A DNA stretch of 64,000 nucleotides from Nitrospiria bacterium (GTDB lineage Bacteria; Nitrospirota; UBA9217): contig CAKKRC010000018.1 of the NCBI GenBank assembly GCA_919902495.1, positions 64,580 to 128,579 of the forward strand, written 5' to 3'. Shown here piece after piece: positions 27,608 through 37,941 of the stretch. Each line of letters starts with the position of its first letter. Position 1 is the first letter of the stretch. The notes beneath the pieces were generated by a model, which worked only from the letters and a program-made list of their open reading frames with translations, searched no databases and was not told where the DNA came from. The translations under genes and the position numbers were made by a program.

Positions 27608-28534
27608 ATGAGAACGACAACCTGGCTGCTTTGTGCCGCACTCCTTATCTGCGCGGCGCCCGCTCGGGCGGGCGACAAGACCATCGGCGTGGTGATGGCC
27701 GGGAACATAGGTTATTACCAGGACCTGCACCGCGCCTTCGCCAACGGCCTCGTGAAGGAGGGTTTCGACCGCCGCAAGGTGGACACCCTGCTCCAGATGC
27801 CGGCGCCGGACCCCCTCTCCTGGACCAACGCGGTCCGGAAGCTGGTCGTTGCCGACGTGAACGTGCTTATCACGTACGGCGGCGCCCCGTCGCTTCTGGC
27901 CATCAGGGAAACAAAGTCCATTCCCATCGTCTACGCCGGCGTGTATGACCCTGCGGGCATCGGGGTGGTGGCCCGCAACATGACCGGCATCAGTTCCAAG
28001 GTGCCGCTCACGAGTCTCCTGAAGTATGCAAAAAAGCTGGTTTCCTTCACCAAGCTGGCGGTGGTCTACAACGAGCTGGAGCCCGACTCGGTGCAGCAGG
28101 TCGAGGAGCTTACGGCCCTTGAGGGCCAGTACGGCTTCAAGACCGTGAAGATGGCCGTCAGGCGTGTCGATGACGCCCGGGCGCTCACCTTCGCCGGCAA
28201 GGCCGATATCGTGCTCATCTCGGTGAGCGCGACGATCAATGAAGCGCTGGCCGATATCGTGAAGAACGCCCACGGCAGCAAGGTCCCGACCCTGAGCCAG
28301 ATGGGCGGCTCGGGCGACAAGGGGGTCATCCTGACCCTTGCCCCGAGCGCCGTGGAACAGGGCGAGGCAGCGGCGCGCATCACGGCAAAACTGCTGAACG
28401 GCGAGAGCCCCGCCAGCATCGCGCCGGAAATGCCCAAGCTGATCGAACTGGTCCTTAATCTGAAGGAGGCCGCGAACCTGGGGCTGAAGCCGTCCATGGA
28501 CCTGATCTCTGATGCGACGAAGGTGATAAAATGA
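27608..28534 (+). CDS. Periplasmic ABC-type substrate-binding protein (PF04392 type)
   Basis: About 308 residues with a signal peptide ([15 protein letters not shown]). It matches the ABC_sub_bind (TrpX-like) family: [48 protein letters not shown] and [16 protein letters not shown]. No permease or ATPase genes are nearby. Its stop overlaps the chemoreceptor start (ATGA), so it is probably a ligand-binding partner for that receptor rather than part of a transporter (inference). Start at 27608 has AGGGGAGGG just upstream. Confidence 0.88.
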   Translation: MRTTTWLLCAALLICAAPARAGDKTIGVVMAGNIGYYQDLHRAFANGLVKEGFDRRKVDTLLQMPAPDPLSWTNAVRKLVVADVNVLITYGGAPSLLAIRETKSIPIVYAGVYDPAGIGVVARNMTGISSKVPLTSLLKYAKKLVSFTKLAVVYNELEPDSVQQVEELTALEGQYGFKTVKMAVRRVDDARALTFAGKADIVLISVSATINEALADIVKNAHGSKVPTLSQMGGSGDKGVILTLAPSAVEQGEAAARITAKLLNGESPASIAPEMPKLIELVLNLKEAANLGLKPSMDLISDATKVIK

Positions 28535-30624
28535 AGCTGTGGGATGGAATGACGCTGAAAACAAGAGCGGTCGTCGCCACCGGCGGCATCCTGCTCGCGG
28601 CCCTGGCCCTGAACACGGGCCTCACTATCTATAGCGCGGCGGGGAAATACCGGGACGCGGTGATCGGGCAGACCACGGCGCTGGCCGAAGGCGTCAGAAA
28701 GGACATTGAGAAGGTCACCGGGTTCGGTCTGCCGCTGAGCGCGCTGGACGGCATGAGCGACAAGCTCCGCGGGCTCATGGAAAGCGACCGCGAGATCTCC
28801 CGCGCCCTTATCGTCGACAGGGACGGCAAGATCCTCTACGCGACCGACAAGGCCCGCGAGGGCACGCAGGCGACCGATCCCGGCAGCCGCAAGGCCATGG
28901 ACGCCACAGAGACGCTACAGCATGAATACTCCGACGAAACGGGGGACCAGTATGAGAGGGCCATCCCCCTCATGGGCCCTGACGGCAAGAAAATGGGGGT
29001 GTTCCGTATTGCGCTCAATGCAAGCGCGGTGAACCGCCCGATCCGGGGCCTGCTCGTCTGGTCGCTCGTGGTGAGTTTTGTGACGTTCGTGCTGGCCACC
29101 TATCTGGTGACCCTTTTTATGAAACGCATGATCACCGACCCCCTGGGTCACATGGCCAGGAACGCGACCCTGATGGCGGGGGGCGACCTCGTCCGCCAGG
29201 TCGAGGTGAGCGGAAAGACCGAGATCACCGAGCTGGGCATCGCGATCAATACCCTCTCCTCAAGCCTCCGGGAGATGCTCGGCCGGATCAACCAGATGAC
29301 CGGCGGGCTGGGCGAGGCCATGAAGATCATGAACACGGCGACACAGAAGATGAGCCAGGGCGCCCGTGTCCAGCATGAGGCCGGAGAGCAGACGGCCATG
29401 ACGGTCGGCGAGATGATCGCCTCGATCAAGGGCGTCGCCGAGAACGCGGCGGAGATGTCCCAGGCCGCTACGAACGCCTCGTCGTCGGTTGCGGAGATGG
29501 CGGCTTCCATCGAGGAGGCGGCCGAGAATGCCGGCGGGCTGTCCTCGGCGGCCGAGGACACCGCGTCCTCCATCGTGCAGACCCTGGCATCGATCCGCCA
29601 GGTGACCGAGAATACCGAGGCCCTTTCCTCCGCGGCCGAGCAGACGTCCTCCTCCATTACGGAGATGAGCGCCACCGTGAAAGCGGTGGAGCAGAAGGCG
29701 CAGGAATCGGCGCGGCTTGCCGAGCGGGTCGCGAAGAGCGCATCAGAGCAGGGGATGGCGGCGGCCCGGGAAGCGATGACCGGCATGCAGAACATCCGCT
29801 CGACGGTGGAGTCCACGGCGGAGGTGATCAACCGGCTCGGGAAGCGGTCGCAGGAGATCGGGCAGATCCTGAAGGTGATCGACGAGGTGACGGACCAGAC
29901 CAGCCTGCTCGCCCTGAACGCGGCCATTCTTGCGGCGCAGGCGGGAGAGCACGGGAAGGGATTCTCCGTTGTTGCCGAGGAGATCCGCGAACTGGCGGAG
30001 CGCACGGCGGCCTCCACCAAGGAGATCGCCAATGTCATCGCCGCCGTCCAGCAGGAGACCGCGGCCAGCGTGCAGGCCATGGGTAAAGGCCTGAAGGCCG
30101 TGGAGAGCGGCGCGGAGCTCGTGAAAATGACGAGTGACGTCTTTCAGGATGTGGCGGAGAGCTCCAAACAGTCGGCGGAAATGGCGCGTGCCATCGAACT
30201 GACCACGGCCGAGCAGGCCAAAGGGGTGGCGCAGATCACCGATGCGTCCGTGAACATCGCGGAACAGATCGAGCAGATCGCCCATGCCATGCAGGAGCAG
30301 CAAAAGGGCAGCGAGCGCATCGCCCAGGCGGCGGAGAAGATGCGTGACATCACCCGGCAGATGAAGACGGCGACGCAGGAGCAGACGGTCGGGAGCAAGC
30401 AGATCGCCCGGGCCATGGAGGCGGTCACTGTCCAGGCCGCCCAGGTGGCAAGGTCCACGTCGGAGCAGGGCCTCGGCGCGCAGCACATCAGCGAGGCCAT
30501 CACCCGCATCCAGAAGATCACGGAAGAGAACGTGAACGTGTCCGTGGAGATGGACATGGCGGAGATGGCCCTCCGGGAAAAGGGAGCAGCCCTCCAATCG
30601 GAACTGCAGAAGTTCAAACTCTAG
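28531..30624 (+). CDS. Methyl-accepting chemoreceptor
   Basis: A 697-residue receptor. TM1 is about residues 12-33. The periplasmic part (about 34-165) is a small Cache/PAS-like sensor ([31 protein letters not shown]). TM2 is about 170-195, followed by HAMP and a long helical bundle. The hairpin tip is [22 protein letters not shown] with [18 protein letters not shown]. Several heptad-rich blocks repeat before the tip. It is coupled by a 4-bp overlap to the substrate-binding protein gene and followed by a paralogous receptor. No CheR-tether pentapeptide is visible. Confidence 0.95.
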   Translation: MKLWDGMTLKTRAVVATGGILLAALALNTGLTIYSAAGKYRDAVIGQTTALAEGVRKDIEKVTGFGLPLSALDGMSDKLRGLMESDREISRALIVDRDGKILYATDKAREGTQATDPGSRKAMDATETLQHEYSDETGDQYERAIPLMGPDGKKMGVFRIALNASAVNRPIRGLLVWSLVVSFVTFVLATYLVTLFMKRMITDPLGHMARNATLMAGGDLVRQVEVSGKTEITELGIAINTLSSSLREMLGRINQMTGGLGEAMKIMNTATQKMSQGARVQHEAGEQTAMTVGEMIASIKGVAENAAEMSQAATNASSSVAEMAASIEEAAENAGGLSSAAEDTASSIVQTLASIRQVTENTEALSSAAEQTSSSITEMSATVKAVEQKAQESARLAERVAKSASEQGMAAAREAMTGMQNIRSTVESTAEVINRLGKRSQEIGQILKVIDEVTDQTSLLALNAAILAAQAGEHGKGFSVVAEEIRELAERTAASTKEIANVIAAVQQETAASVQAMGKGLKAVESGAELVKMTSDVFQDVAESSKQSAEMARAIELTTAEQAKGVAQITDASVNIAEQIEQIAHAMQEQQKGSERIAQAAEKMRDITRQMKTATQEQTVGSKQIARAMEAVTVQAAQVARSTSEQGLGAQHISEAITRIQKITEENVNVSVEMDMAEMALREKGAALQSELQKFKL

Positions 30625-30642
30625 CCGGCGCACAGGAACGAC

Positions 30643-32745
30643 ATGGAAAAAACATTCAACGAACGGCTCAAGGATGCGATCAGGTCGAGCATGGGGCTCA
30701 AGCTCGTGATCACCCTGTCCGGATGGATCACCGTCCTGATGCTGCTGGGCTCGCTCTTTGTGGGCCGCATGCTGCTCGATTCTCAATACCGCACCATGGA
30801 ACAACGGGGGCGGGACATCGGCATCGTGCTCGGAAAGGCCTCCGTCGACCGGCTGATAGCCAAGGACCTGATAGGTCTGAACATGCTCGTTGAGGACGTG
30901 GTAAAGTCCCAGGACATCATCGCCGTCGTCTTTACGAACATCGACGGGACGCCGCTCACCAGCGCACGGGCCAGTTTCAACGTACGGAACGAAGACGTGA
31001 AGGCGGTGAGGGATGCGGAAAATACCGATGACGTCGCCAAACTGTCCGCGGCCATCCGCCGGGAACTATCGCCGGTCGAGGTGTCGGTCGACGTCATGCT
31101 CGCGGGGGCCAAGCTGGCAGAGGTCAGGATGGGCTTCTCCCGCGCCGAAGCGCGGACGAACACCGCGAAGGTGGTGGCGCTGCTGCTGGCGACAAGTCTG
31201 GTGATCGTCCTGTCGATCGCGGTCATTGTGTATTTCATGACGCGCCGGATGATCGCTGCGCCGACCAGCGCGGCGGAGGCCGTGGCGTCGGCCATTGCGG
31301 CCGGCGACCTGACGCAGAACGTGCGGGTGAGCACGATCGACGAGATCGGCAACCTCGGACGGGGGCTTAACCGCATGGTCATCGGCCTCAAGGGGATGAT
31401 CGGGAACATACGGGGGTCCTCCGAACAGCTGGTGCTGGTGTCGGGAGAGGTCACGGACGTCGCGGTGAACGTCTCGGCCGCGAGCAAGGTGCAGAACGAG
31501 GCCCTGGAAGAGGCCGCATCGTCGGTGAACGAGATGCATTTCTCCCTGAAGGAGATCAGCGGGAGCATGGATGATCTCAGCGAGACCGCGGAACAGACAT
31601 CGTCGGCCGTGATCGAGACCGCGGCCTCCATTGACGAGGTCGCCCGCCTCATGACCGACCTTTCCTCCTCCATCGAAGAGACCTCTTCGGCCATTACCCA
31701 GATGTCGGCCTCGATCCGTCAGAACGCCGAGAGCGTCGGGGTCCTTTCGGTGCTGGCCGGCGAGACCGCGTCAACGACCACCGAGATCAGCGCGGCGGTC
31801 CGGGAAGTGGAGTCCGGCGCGAAGCAGTCGGTCGCCCTCGCCGAGGCGGTCACCGCGGACGCCCAGAACCTCGGGATGCGGTCCATCGAGAAGACGATCG
31901 AGGGGATGCGCCGCATCGAGGAAGAGTCGCAGCGGACCGCCGATGTCATCAATCGGCTCGGTGAGCGCGCCGAGAACATCGGCGGCATCCTGACGGTCAT
32001 CGAGGACGTCACGGACCAGACCAGCCTGCTTGCCCTGAACGCCGCCATTCTGGCTGCCCAGGCCGGTGAGCACGGAAAGGGATTCGCCGTGGTCGCCGCC
32101 GAGATCCGGGAGCTGGCAAACCGCACCGCATCGTCGACCTCGGAGATCGGGAAGCTCATCGTGTCCGTGCAGGAGGAGTCCCGGGAGGCGGTGGAGGTCA
32201 TGCGGAAGGGGGTCCAGCTCGCGGCGGAGGGAACGCTCCTTGCGCGGGAGGCCGGGGACGCCCTCCGGAAGATCCTGGAACGCGCCGACCAGTCGCGCGA
32301 GATGAGCCGAAACATCAGCAGGGCCACAGCCGAACAGGTCACGGGCATCCGTCAGGTGAGCGAGGCCGTGGACGGTATCAATAATATGGCCCACCAGATC
32401 GAACGGGCCACATCGGAGCAGAAGACCGGCAGCGAACAGATCATGCGCGCGTCCGAGCGGATGCGGGAGATCACCCATTTCGTCAAGTCGGCGACGGCCG
32501 AGCAGGTAAAGGCCAGCCGGAACATCACGAATGTCATGGAGACCATGGGCTCCAAGGTGAACATGGTGAAACGGGCGTCGGGAGAGGTACGGACGGGCAG
32601 CGACCTCATCGTGAAGGCCATTGAACGGATCAAGATGACGGCCCGGGAGAACGCCGAACTGGCCGACAATCTGAACAGTGCCGTGGAAGTGCTGACGGTC
32701 CAGACGGGCACACTGAAGAAAGAGCTCGGCCGGTTCACGATATAA
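30643..32745 (+). CDS. Methyl-accepting chemoreceptor, paralogue
   Basis: A 700-residue receptor closely related in layout to the previous gene: TM1 about residues 24-45, a periplasmic sensor with [20 protein letters not shown]2 about 175-203, then HAMP and the signalling bundle with [22 protein letters not shown] and [18 protein letters not shown]. Both receptors end in a similar RFTI/KFKL helix. The pair probably arose by tandem duplication and now has different sensor domains. It is followed by two intergenic hairpins and the second cheW of the locus. Confidence 0.95.
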   Translation: MEKTFNERLKDAIRSSMGLKLVITLSGWITVLMLLGSLFVGRMLLDSQYRTMEQRGRDIGIVLGKASVDRLIAKDLIGLNMLVEDVVKSQDIIAVVFTNIDGTPLTSARASFNVRNEDVKAVRDAENTDDVAKLSAAIRRELSPVEVSVDVMLAGAKLAEVRMGFSRAEARTNTAKVVALLLATSLVIVLSIAVIVYFMTRRMIAAPTSAAEAVASAIAAGDLTQNVRVSTIDEIGNLGRGLNRMVIGLKGMIGNIRGSSEQLVLVSGEVTDVAVNVSAASKVQNEALEEAASSVNEMHFSLKEISGSMDDLSETAEQTSSAVIETAASIDEVARLMTDLSSSIEETSSAITQMSASIRQNAESVGVLSVLAGETASTTTEISAAVREVESGAKQSVALAEAVTADAQNLGMRSIEKTIEGMRRIEEESQRTADVINRLGERAENIGGILTVIEDVTDQTSLLALNAAILAAQAGEHGKGFAVVAAEIRELANRTASSTSEIGKLIVSVQEESREAVEVMRKGVQLAAEGTLLAREAGDALRKILERADQSREMSRNISRATAEQVTGIRQVSEAVDGINNMAHQIERATSEQKTGSEQIMRASERMREITHFVKSATAEQVKASRNITNVMETMGSKVNMVKRASGEVRTGSDLIVKAIERIKMTARENAELADNLNSAVEVLTVQTGTLKKELGRFTI

Positions 32746-32782
32746 ACGCGGGACAATACAAGCGCATAAAGTTTTGTTGCGT

Positions 32783-32866
32783 TGTCTTTGCGAGCGACTG
32801 AAGGGAGCGCGGCAATCTCGTTGTAAAGTATAAGATTGCTTTGTCGCTTCGCTCCTCGCAATGACA
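32783..32866. repeat. GCGAGCGA...AATCTC hairpin
   Basis: The left arm TGTCTTTGCGAGCGACTGAA ... GCAATCTC pairs with the right arm AGATTGCTTTGTCGCTTCGC ... GCAATGACA. This resembles a dispersed intergenic repeat known from many bacterial genomes. Confidence 0.7.
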
Positions 32867-32893
32867 CCATAGTGACAAAGTCGTAAAAAGCCC

Positions 32894-32982
32894 TTTTCAC
32901 ACAAAGATCACGAAGTCCACAGAGAAAAACCTGAATGATTTCAATTTATCTTTCTTCGTGTCTTTGTGCCTTCGTGTGAAAA
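32894..32982. repeat. CACAAAG/CTTTGTG hairpin
   Basis: The left arm TTTTCACACAAAGATCACGA pairs with the right arm CTTCGTGTCTTTGTG ... GTGTGAAAA. With the neighbouring hairpin it fills the 325-bp gap before cheW; no gene is seen there. Confidence 0.7.
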
Positions 32983-33070
32983 TTTTACTTCTTACGAGTT
33001 CATCAATAATAAGTGCGTTTGTATTAGTTACGAGCAACGAGAGGATGTGACGGGCCACTCCGGAATTATC

Positions 33071-33598
33071 ATGCTACGGGACACCAACAAAAAGAAGACT
33101 GCCGTTGCCGAGGAAATAGCGCAGATCGTCACCTTTCATGTGGGGCAGGAAGAGTTCGGCCTCGACATCGGGGTGATCACGGAGGCCATCCGGCCGCTGC
33201 CGATCACGCCGCTTCCCCGCATGCCGCAGTTCGTCGAAGGGGTGATCAATCTGCGCGGCATCATCATCCCGGTCGTTGACCTTCGCAAGCGGTTCGGTCT
33301 CACGGAGGTACGGAACAATCCGCGGAAGATGCGCATGATCATCATCCGGGGCGCTCTGGTGGGGACGGGCGGCGCGCAGAAGCTGCTCGCGCTGGTGGTG
33401 GATTCCGTGCGCGAGGTACTGCACGTCCCCCTTCGCCAGATCGAGCCCGCGCCCGCGGCGGCGACCGGTGAGCAGGCCGGATTCATCGGGGGCGTTGCCA
33501 AGGCCATGGACCGGCTCATCATCATTATCGATATCACCCGGATCCTGAGCGGCGAAGAACGGACGGCATTGGCGGAGGCGGGCAATGTCCACCCTTGA
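33071..33598 (+). CDS. cheW: CheW coupling protein
   Basis: About 175 residues from the ATG at 33071 (MLRDTNKKK); the open frame reaches further upstream but that part has no protein-like pattern. CheW signatures are QIVTFHVGQEEFGLDIGVITE, GVINLRGIIIPVVDLRKRFG and DRLIIIIDITRIL. It overlaps the HEAT-repeat gene by 14 bp and heads a tight CheW-HEAT-CheR-CheB block. Confidence 0.92.
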   Translation: MLRDTNKKKTAVAEEIAQIVTFHVGQEEFGLDIGVITEAIRPLPITPLPRMPQFVEGVINLRGIIIPVVDLRKRFGLTEVRNNPRKMRMIIIRGALVGTGGAQKLLALVVDSVREVLHVPLRQIEPAPAAATGEQAGFIGGVAKAMDRLIIIIDITRILSGEERTALAEAGNVHP

Positions 33599-35576
33599 GC
33601 ATTTGAGCAGAAAGCTCGGTAGCAGCGATGCCGAGGAGCGTCGTGAAGCCGTGATCGATCTCGGGCGCACCGGCAAGGGGGCGGCCCCGCTGCTGCTCCG
33701 CGCTTTGGGAGACGCGGACTGGCGGGTGAGGAAGACGGCGGTGGAAGGGCTGGTCTCCTTCGCTGACGATGAGGTCACCAACGGTCTGGTCCAGCGCCTG
33801 AGCGCCGAGGACAACGCCGGCGCCCGGAACTCCGCCATCGAGGCGCTGGTCCAGATCGGGGCCGCCGCGGTGGGTCCGATCCTGCCGCTCCTGGAGACCC
33901 GCGATCCTGATGTGCGGAAGTTCGCCATCGATGTCCTGGGAGACATCCGGGATGCCCGCGCGGTCCCGGGGCTCATGGAAAAGCTGAAAGATCCGGATGA
34001 GAACGTCCGGGTGGCGGCAGCGGAGGCCCTGGGAAAGATCCGGGACCGCCGAGCCGTTGACGTCCTCATCGGCTGCCTGACCGCGAACGATCAGAGCTGG
34101 CTGGACTACGCCGCCGCCGAGGCCCTGGGCGAGATCGGCGACGAGCGCGCCCTTGGCCCGCTGCTGGCCGCGTTGGGGCGGAGCAGTCTCCGGGAACCGG
34201 TCCTGGAGTCCCTCGGCAAGATCGGCAACGTGCAGACGCTTCCGCCGCTTGTCAAGGGACTGGTCGACCCGCTTCGCATCGTGCGCGAAGTGTCCGTTGT
34301 CGCCCTAGCCGCCGTTTACCGAAAGAGCCTGCCTGCCGACCACAATAAGATCAGCGATGCGGTCCGTTCCGGGATCGCGGCCCAGGCGTTCCCGCTGCTC
34401 GAGGAGCTTATCGATTCGAGCGGCGGCGAACTGCAAAAAGCGGCTATTGCCGTCCTCGGATGGACCGGCAGGCCGTCCGCGGTCCCGAAGCTTCTTTCTT
34501 TGCTGCGCGACGAAGAGATGGAAGACGTCGTGGTCCAGGCGCTTCGTCACCTGGGAACGGAGGGGGTTTCGCTGTTGCTCGGCCGCCTCGGGGACGACAA
34601 CGTTCTGGTCCGCCGCGTCGTTGCCATGGTGCTGGGAGAGCTCGGAAGGAGTGAAGCCGAGGACGCGCTCCTCTCCCTGCTCGACGATGAGAACGGACAC
34701 GTTCGCGGCGCGGCGGCGGAGTCCCTCGGACGGATCAGGAGCGCGAAAGCGGTCCCGTCCCTGCTGCGGCTTCTGGAAGATGAGTACGAGAACGTACAGG
34801 AATGTTCGATCCGCGCCCTCGCCGCCATCGGGAACGAGTCGGTCCTGGACGGCCTGCTGAGGGATTTTACGGCGCAGGAAGCCGGCATGCGCAGGAACAT
34901 CGTCCGTCTCCTGGGGCGGTTCGGCACGGAACGGGCCATGGACGCGCTGGCCTTTGCCCTGAAAGACGAGGAGCCGGCAGTGCGGAAGGCCGTCGTCATC
35001 GCCCTGGACACCATCCGCAGCAGCCAGGCTTCGCGTCCCCTTCTGCTGGCCATCACCGACGATGATCCGGAAGTCCGGATGCTGGCGGCCGAGGCCATGG
35101 GAAAGTCCGGCATACCAGAGGCCGCCGAAGCGCTTATTCCGCTGCTGGACGACGAGGACCTCTGGGTCCGTGCCGCGGCGGCACGGGCACTGGGGAGGAT
35201 CGGCGCGGACCGGTTCGGCGCGGTCCTGGCCGGCCACCTGACCGGGGCCAGCGACATCTTCCTGCTTGCGCTCGTTGATGTGGTGGGCAGCGCGGCTGTC
35301 CGCGAGGCGCTGGACCCCCTCCTTGCCCTGGAAGGCCATCCCGACCCCGAAGTACGCAAGACCGTCCTGCATGCCCTTTCGTCCTATGACTGGGTCCGCG
35401 TCCGCCCCGTTGTCCTGTCGCGCCTTTCCGATCCCCACTGGAGCGTTCGGAAATCGGCAACGGAGATCCTGAAGCAGCGGAGAGACCCGGCCACCGACCT
35501 CCTGCTCGAGCAGCTGGCCGCGGCGGATCCGGATCTGACCGTCCGGCAGGCGGCCCGTGACGCCCTGGGGAGATAA
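33585..35576 (+). CDS. HEAT-repeat (PBS-lyase-like) scaffold protein in chemosensory operon
   Basis: A 663-residue protein made almost entirely of about 20 HEAT-like repeats of roughly 31 residues, with repeated DxDxxVRxxAxxALGxI-type cores (for example PDPEVRKTVLHALSSYDW, DPHWSVRKSATEILKQ). It has no signal peptide, so it is cytoplasmic. It overlaps cheW by 14 bp and directly abuts cheR, so translation is coupled. The role is probably a protein-binding scaffold within the array (inference). Confidence 0.9.
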   Translation: MSTLEHLSRKLGSSDAEERREAVIDLGRTGKGAAPLLLRALGDADWRVRKTAVEGLVSFADDEVTNGLVQRLSAEDNAGARNSAIEALVQIGAAAVGPILPLLETRDPDVRKFAIDVLGDIRDARAVPGLMEKLKDPDENVRVAAAEALGKIRDRRAVDVLIGCLTANDQSWLDYAAAEALGEIGDERALGPLLAALGRSSLREPVLESLGKIGNVQTLPPLVKGLVDPLRIVREVSVVALAAVYRKSLPADHNKISDAVRSGIAAQAFPLLEELIDSSGGELQKAAIAVLGWTGRPSAVPKLLSLLRDEEMEDVVVQALRHLGTEGVSLLLGRLGDDNVLVRRVVAMVLGELGRSEAEDALLSLLDDENGHVRGAAAESLGRIRSAKAVPSLLRLLEDEYENVQECSIRALAAIGNESVLDGLLRDFTAQEAGMRRNIVRLLGRFGTERAMDALAFALKDEEPAVRKAVVIALDTIRSSQASRPLLLAITDDDPEVRMLAAEAMGKSGIPEAAEALIPLLDDEDLWVRAAAARALGRIGADRFGAVLAGHLTGASDIFLLALVDVVGSAAVREALDPLLALEGHPDPEVRKTVLHALSSYDWVRVRPVVLSRLSDPHWSVRKSATEILKQRRDPATDLLLEQLAAADPDLTVRQAARDALGR

Positions 35577-36440
35577 ATGTTCAACGACCAGCTCATCCCG
35601 CTTCCTGAGGACGTCTTCCGGCTTCTGCGGGACTTCATCCACGACTATTGCGGCATCTTCTTTGATGACGGCTCCAAGTTCCTGCTGGAGCGGCGGCTCA
35701 ACCGGAGGCTCGAGCAGCATCAACTGAAGAGCTTTGAGGAGTACTATCACTTTCTCCGGTATGACCGGAGACGCGAGGATGAGATCGTCGTCCTCGTGGA
35801 CAATCTCACGACCAATGAGACCTATTTTTTCCGGGAAGTCGCCCAGCTCAAGGCGTTCTCCGACGAGATCCTCCCCGAGCTTCGCAGCAGGAACTCCGGG
35901 AAAAAGAGCCTGCGCATCTGGAGCGCCGGGTGCTCGACCGGCGAGGAAGCGTATACGATCGCGATCCTCCTGCTGGAGTCCGGCAACTGGTGGCGCGACT
36001 GGCAGGTGGAGATCATGGGGAGCGACATCAACCAGCGCGTACTGCACACGGCGCGCAAGGGGATGTACAAGAAAGGTTCCCACCGGGCGACGCCGCCCGA
36101 CATGCTGAAAAAGTATTTTGTCGAAGAAGGCAAAGGCGACTATCGGATCATCGATGCCGTTCGGCAGCTCGTTTCCTTCAGTTACGTCAATCTTCTGGAC
36201 CCCTATAAGACCAGCCTGATCCGGGACCTGGACATCATCTTCTGCAGGAATGTCATCATCTATTTCGATCGCAATGCCAAGAAGAAGGTGATCGAGACCT
36301 TCTACGACAAACTGCAGGAGGGCGGCTACCTCCTGCTCGGACACTCGGAATCCCTCATCAACATTTCCACCGCGTTCACCCTGCGCACCTTGCAGCATGA
36401 CATGGTCTATCAAAAGCCGGTCCGCGTGAGGACCGGGTGA
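35577..36440 (+). CDS. cheR: CheR receptor methyltransferase
   Basis: A 287-residue SAM-dependent enzyme that methylates Glu residues of chemoreceptors. The N-terminal helical domain (ERRLNRRLEQH) is followed by NETYFFRE, the SAM motif SAGCSTGEEAYTIA, and FCRNVIIYFDR near the C-terminus. No TPR or other extension is present. It starts at the base after the HEAT gene stop. It pairs with cheB downstream for adaptation. Confidence 0.96.
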   Translation: MFNDQLIPLPEDVFRLLRDFIHDYCGIFFDDGSKFLLERRLNRRLEQHQLKSFEEYYHFLRYDRRREDEIVVLVDNLTTNETYFFREVAQLKAFSDEILPELRSRNSGKKSLRIWSAGCSTGEEAYTIAILLLESGNWWRDWQVEIMGSDINQRVLHTARKGMYKKGSHRATPPDMLKKYFVEEGKGDYRIIDAVRQLVSFSYVNLLDPYKTSLIRDLDIIFCRNVIIYFDRNAKKKVIETFYDKLQEGGYLLLGHSESLINISTAFTLRTLQHDMVYQKPVRVRTG

Positions 36441-36460
36441 ACCCCCACGGGAACCCAGCA

Positions 36461-36662
36461 GCGAGCGCATTCCCCGTAACCGGGGTTAGCGAGCGATTAG
36501 AACAATCAGTTCAACCTTGAGGATCGAAGCTCCATGCAATTTGTTTTTGGGAGCTTAAATCCAGGAGCGAGCGCATTCCCCGTAACCGGGGTTAGCGAGC
36601 GATTAGAACAATCAGTTCAACCTTGAGGATCGAAGCTCCATGCAGTTTGCAGTAGGGAGCTT
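36461..36662 (+). repeat. Tandem duplication of a 96-bp unit at the cheB start
   Basis: Two copies (36461-36556 and 36567-36662; period 106 bp). The first 78 bases of the copies are identical and the rest differ by a few substitutions. Each copy contains the palindrome CCCCGTAACCGGGG and the string GAGGATCGAAGCTCCATGCA, so each carries an ATG in the same context. The ATG of copy 2 is the candidate cheB start; the ATG of copy 1 opens a 30-codon frame ending within copy 2. Confidence 0.9.
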
Positions 36663-37761
36663 CAACGACATCCCTATGAACAGTGCAAAAAAAATAAAGG
36701 CCCTGGTCGTCGACGATTCTGCATTCAACCGGGGGGCCCTGTCGCAGATGCTGGCAGGAGACAGCGGCATCGAAGTGGTCGGGACCGCCACCGACGGCGT
36801 GGATGCCATCGGGAAGACGCTACGGCTGACGCCGGATGTGATCACCCTGGACCTCGAAATGCCGAACATGGACGGCTTTACGTTCCTGCGGTGGCTGATG
36901 AAGGAGCGGCCGACGCCTGTCCTGGTCATCTCCTCCCGTTCCGACAGCAGGAGCGTGATACGCGCCCTTGAGCTGGGTGCGGTGGATTTTCTTGCCAAGC
37001 CCGAGGCGCGGATATCCAAGAGCATCGAGGGCATACAAGAAGAGCTCCTTGCCAAGGTGCGCTCCATCCTTTCCCTTGAGATGGGAAAAGTGAAGTCAAC
37101 CATCGCCCTGCTTGCGCGGGAGCGGGACGCCCCGGTCGTCCACAAGGACATGGAAGCGGTCCCGCGGAAGAGCGATATCGAGATCGTGGCGATCGCTTCC
37201 TCCACGGGAGGCCCTCCCGCCATCCAGGCGATCCTCACCGGGCTTCCCGGCGATTTTGGAGCGAGCATCGTGATCTCCCAGCACATGCCGCCGGGATTCA
37301 CCCGGAGCTTTGCCGAACGGCTGAACAAGATCTCCCCGCTCGTCGTGAGCGAAGCAACCGCGGGGGACCGCATCAAGGCGGGCATGGCGTTTGTCGCGCC
37401 CGGCGGTTACCACCTCCTGGTCAGGCGTGACCGGGATGGCCTGTTCGCGGAGCTCATTCCCCGGGCCCCTGCCGATAAATATGTGCCGTCCGCAGACCGG
37501 ATGATGAGCTCTGTTGCCGATGCCTGCGGGGCTGCCGCCCTGGGGGTGGTGCTTACGGGGATGGGAAACGACGGCGCGCAGGGCGCGCTGGCCATAAAGA
37601 ACCAGAAGGGACAATGCCTTGCCGAGAGCGAGGAGAGCGCTGTGATCTTCGGGATGCCCCAGGAAGCGATCCGCGCCGGTGCTGTCGATAAGGTCCTGCC
37701 CCTGGTGAAAATGGCCGAAGAGATCTCGACCCGTTGCACAGGAAAGGGCGGCCGCTCGTAG
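36640..37761 (+). CDS. cheB: CheB receptor methylesterase
   Basis: A protein of up to 373 residues. The receiver (about 12-130) has VVDDSAFNR, ITLDLEMPNMDG and the Lys in FLAKPEA. The C-terminal amidohydrolase/methylesterase has catalytic Ser in ASSTGGPPA, His in QHMPPGF and Asp in GMGNDGA. The start is uncertain: the ATG at 36640 lies inside the tandem repeat with GAGG 11 nt upstream, while the ATG at 36676 (MNSAKKIKALVVDD) gives the typical family N-terminus but has a poor ribosome binding site. Confidence 0.95.
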   Translation: MQFAVGSFNDIPMNSAKKIKALVVDDSAFNRGALSQMLAGDSGIEVVGTATDGVDAIGKTLRLTPDVITLDLEMPNMDGFTFLRWLMKERPTPVLVISSRSDSRSVIRALELGAVDFLAKPEARISKSIEGIQEELLAKVRSILSLEMGKVKSTIALLARERDAPVVHKDMEAVPRKSDIEIVAIASSTGGPPAIQAILTGLPGDFGASIVISQHMPPGFTRSFAERLNKISPLVVSEATAGDRIKAGMAFVAPGGYHLLVRRDRDGLFAELIPRAPADKYVPSADRMMSSVADACGAAALGVVLTGMGNDGAQGALAIKNQKGQCLAESEESAVIFGMPQEAIRAGAVDKVLPLVKMAEEISTRCTGKGGRS

Positions 37762-37787
37762 GCTGTGCCCGGTAACAGGAAATACGC

Positions 37788-37816
37788 TTGATAATTTACG
37801 ACATCTCGTCTATAAT
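37788..37816 (+). promoter_or_regulatory. Strong sigma-70 promoter
   Basis: TTGATA (37788-37793), 17-bp spacer and perfect TATAAT (37811-37816). It would drive the coiled-coil GAF gene and cheY with a leader of about 120 nt. Confidence 0.75.
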
Positions 37817-37856
37817 TACGTACGATTTGCCACGGCAAATACCGTGCAGATCAGCC

Positions 37857-37885
37857 GCGGGAACGGGACCACGCCCCGCTTTTTT
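37857..37885 (+). terminator. Terminator or attenuator hairpin in leader
   Basis: A GCGGG arm pairs with CCCGC across a 12-nt loop and is followed by TTTTTT. It lies downstream of the promoter at 37788-37816 and upstream of the ATG at 37942, so it may act as an attenuator. Two other hairpins flank it: CACGG/CCGTG at about 37831-37847 and GCAGCC/GGCTGC at about 37906-37926. No known riboswitch class could be assigned. Confidence 0.5.
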
Positions 37886-37941
37886 GCCGTACTGCCGCTG
37901 GATGTGCAGCCGGGATAAAGGGCTGCTCCGAGGAGGACTGG

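Noticed and set aside
32746-33070. Longer CheW N-terminus starting at 32966
   Set aside because: The added 35 residues come from repeat-flanking AT-rich DNA and do not resemble CheW.
37817-37941. GEMM-type cyclic-dinucleotide riboswitch
   Set aside because: Only scattered short matches; the tetraloop/receptor order of the known class is not present. Kept as an unclassified structured leader.
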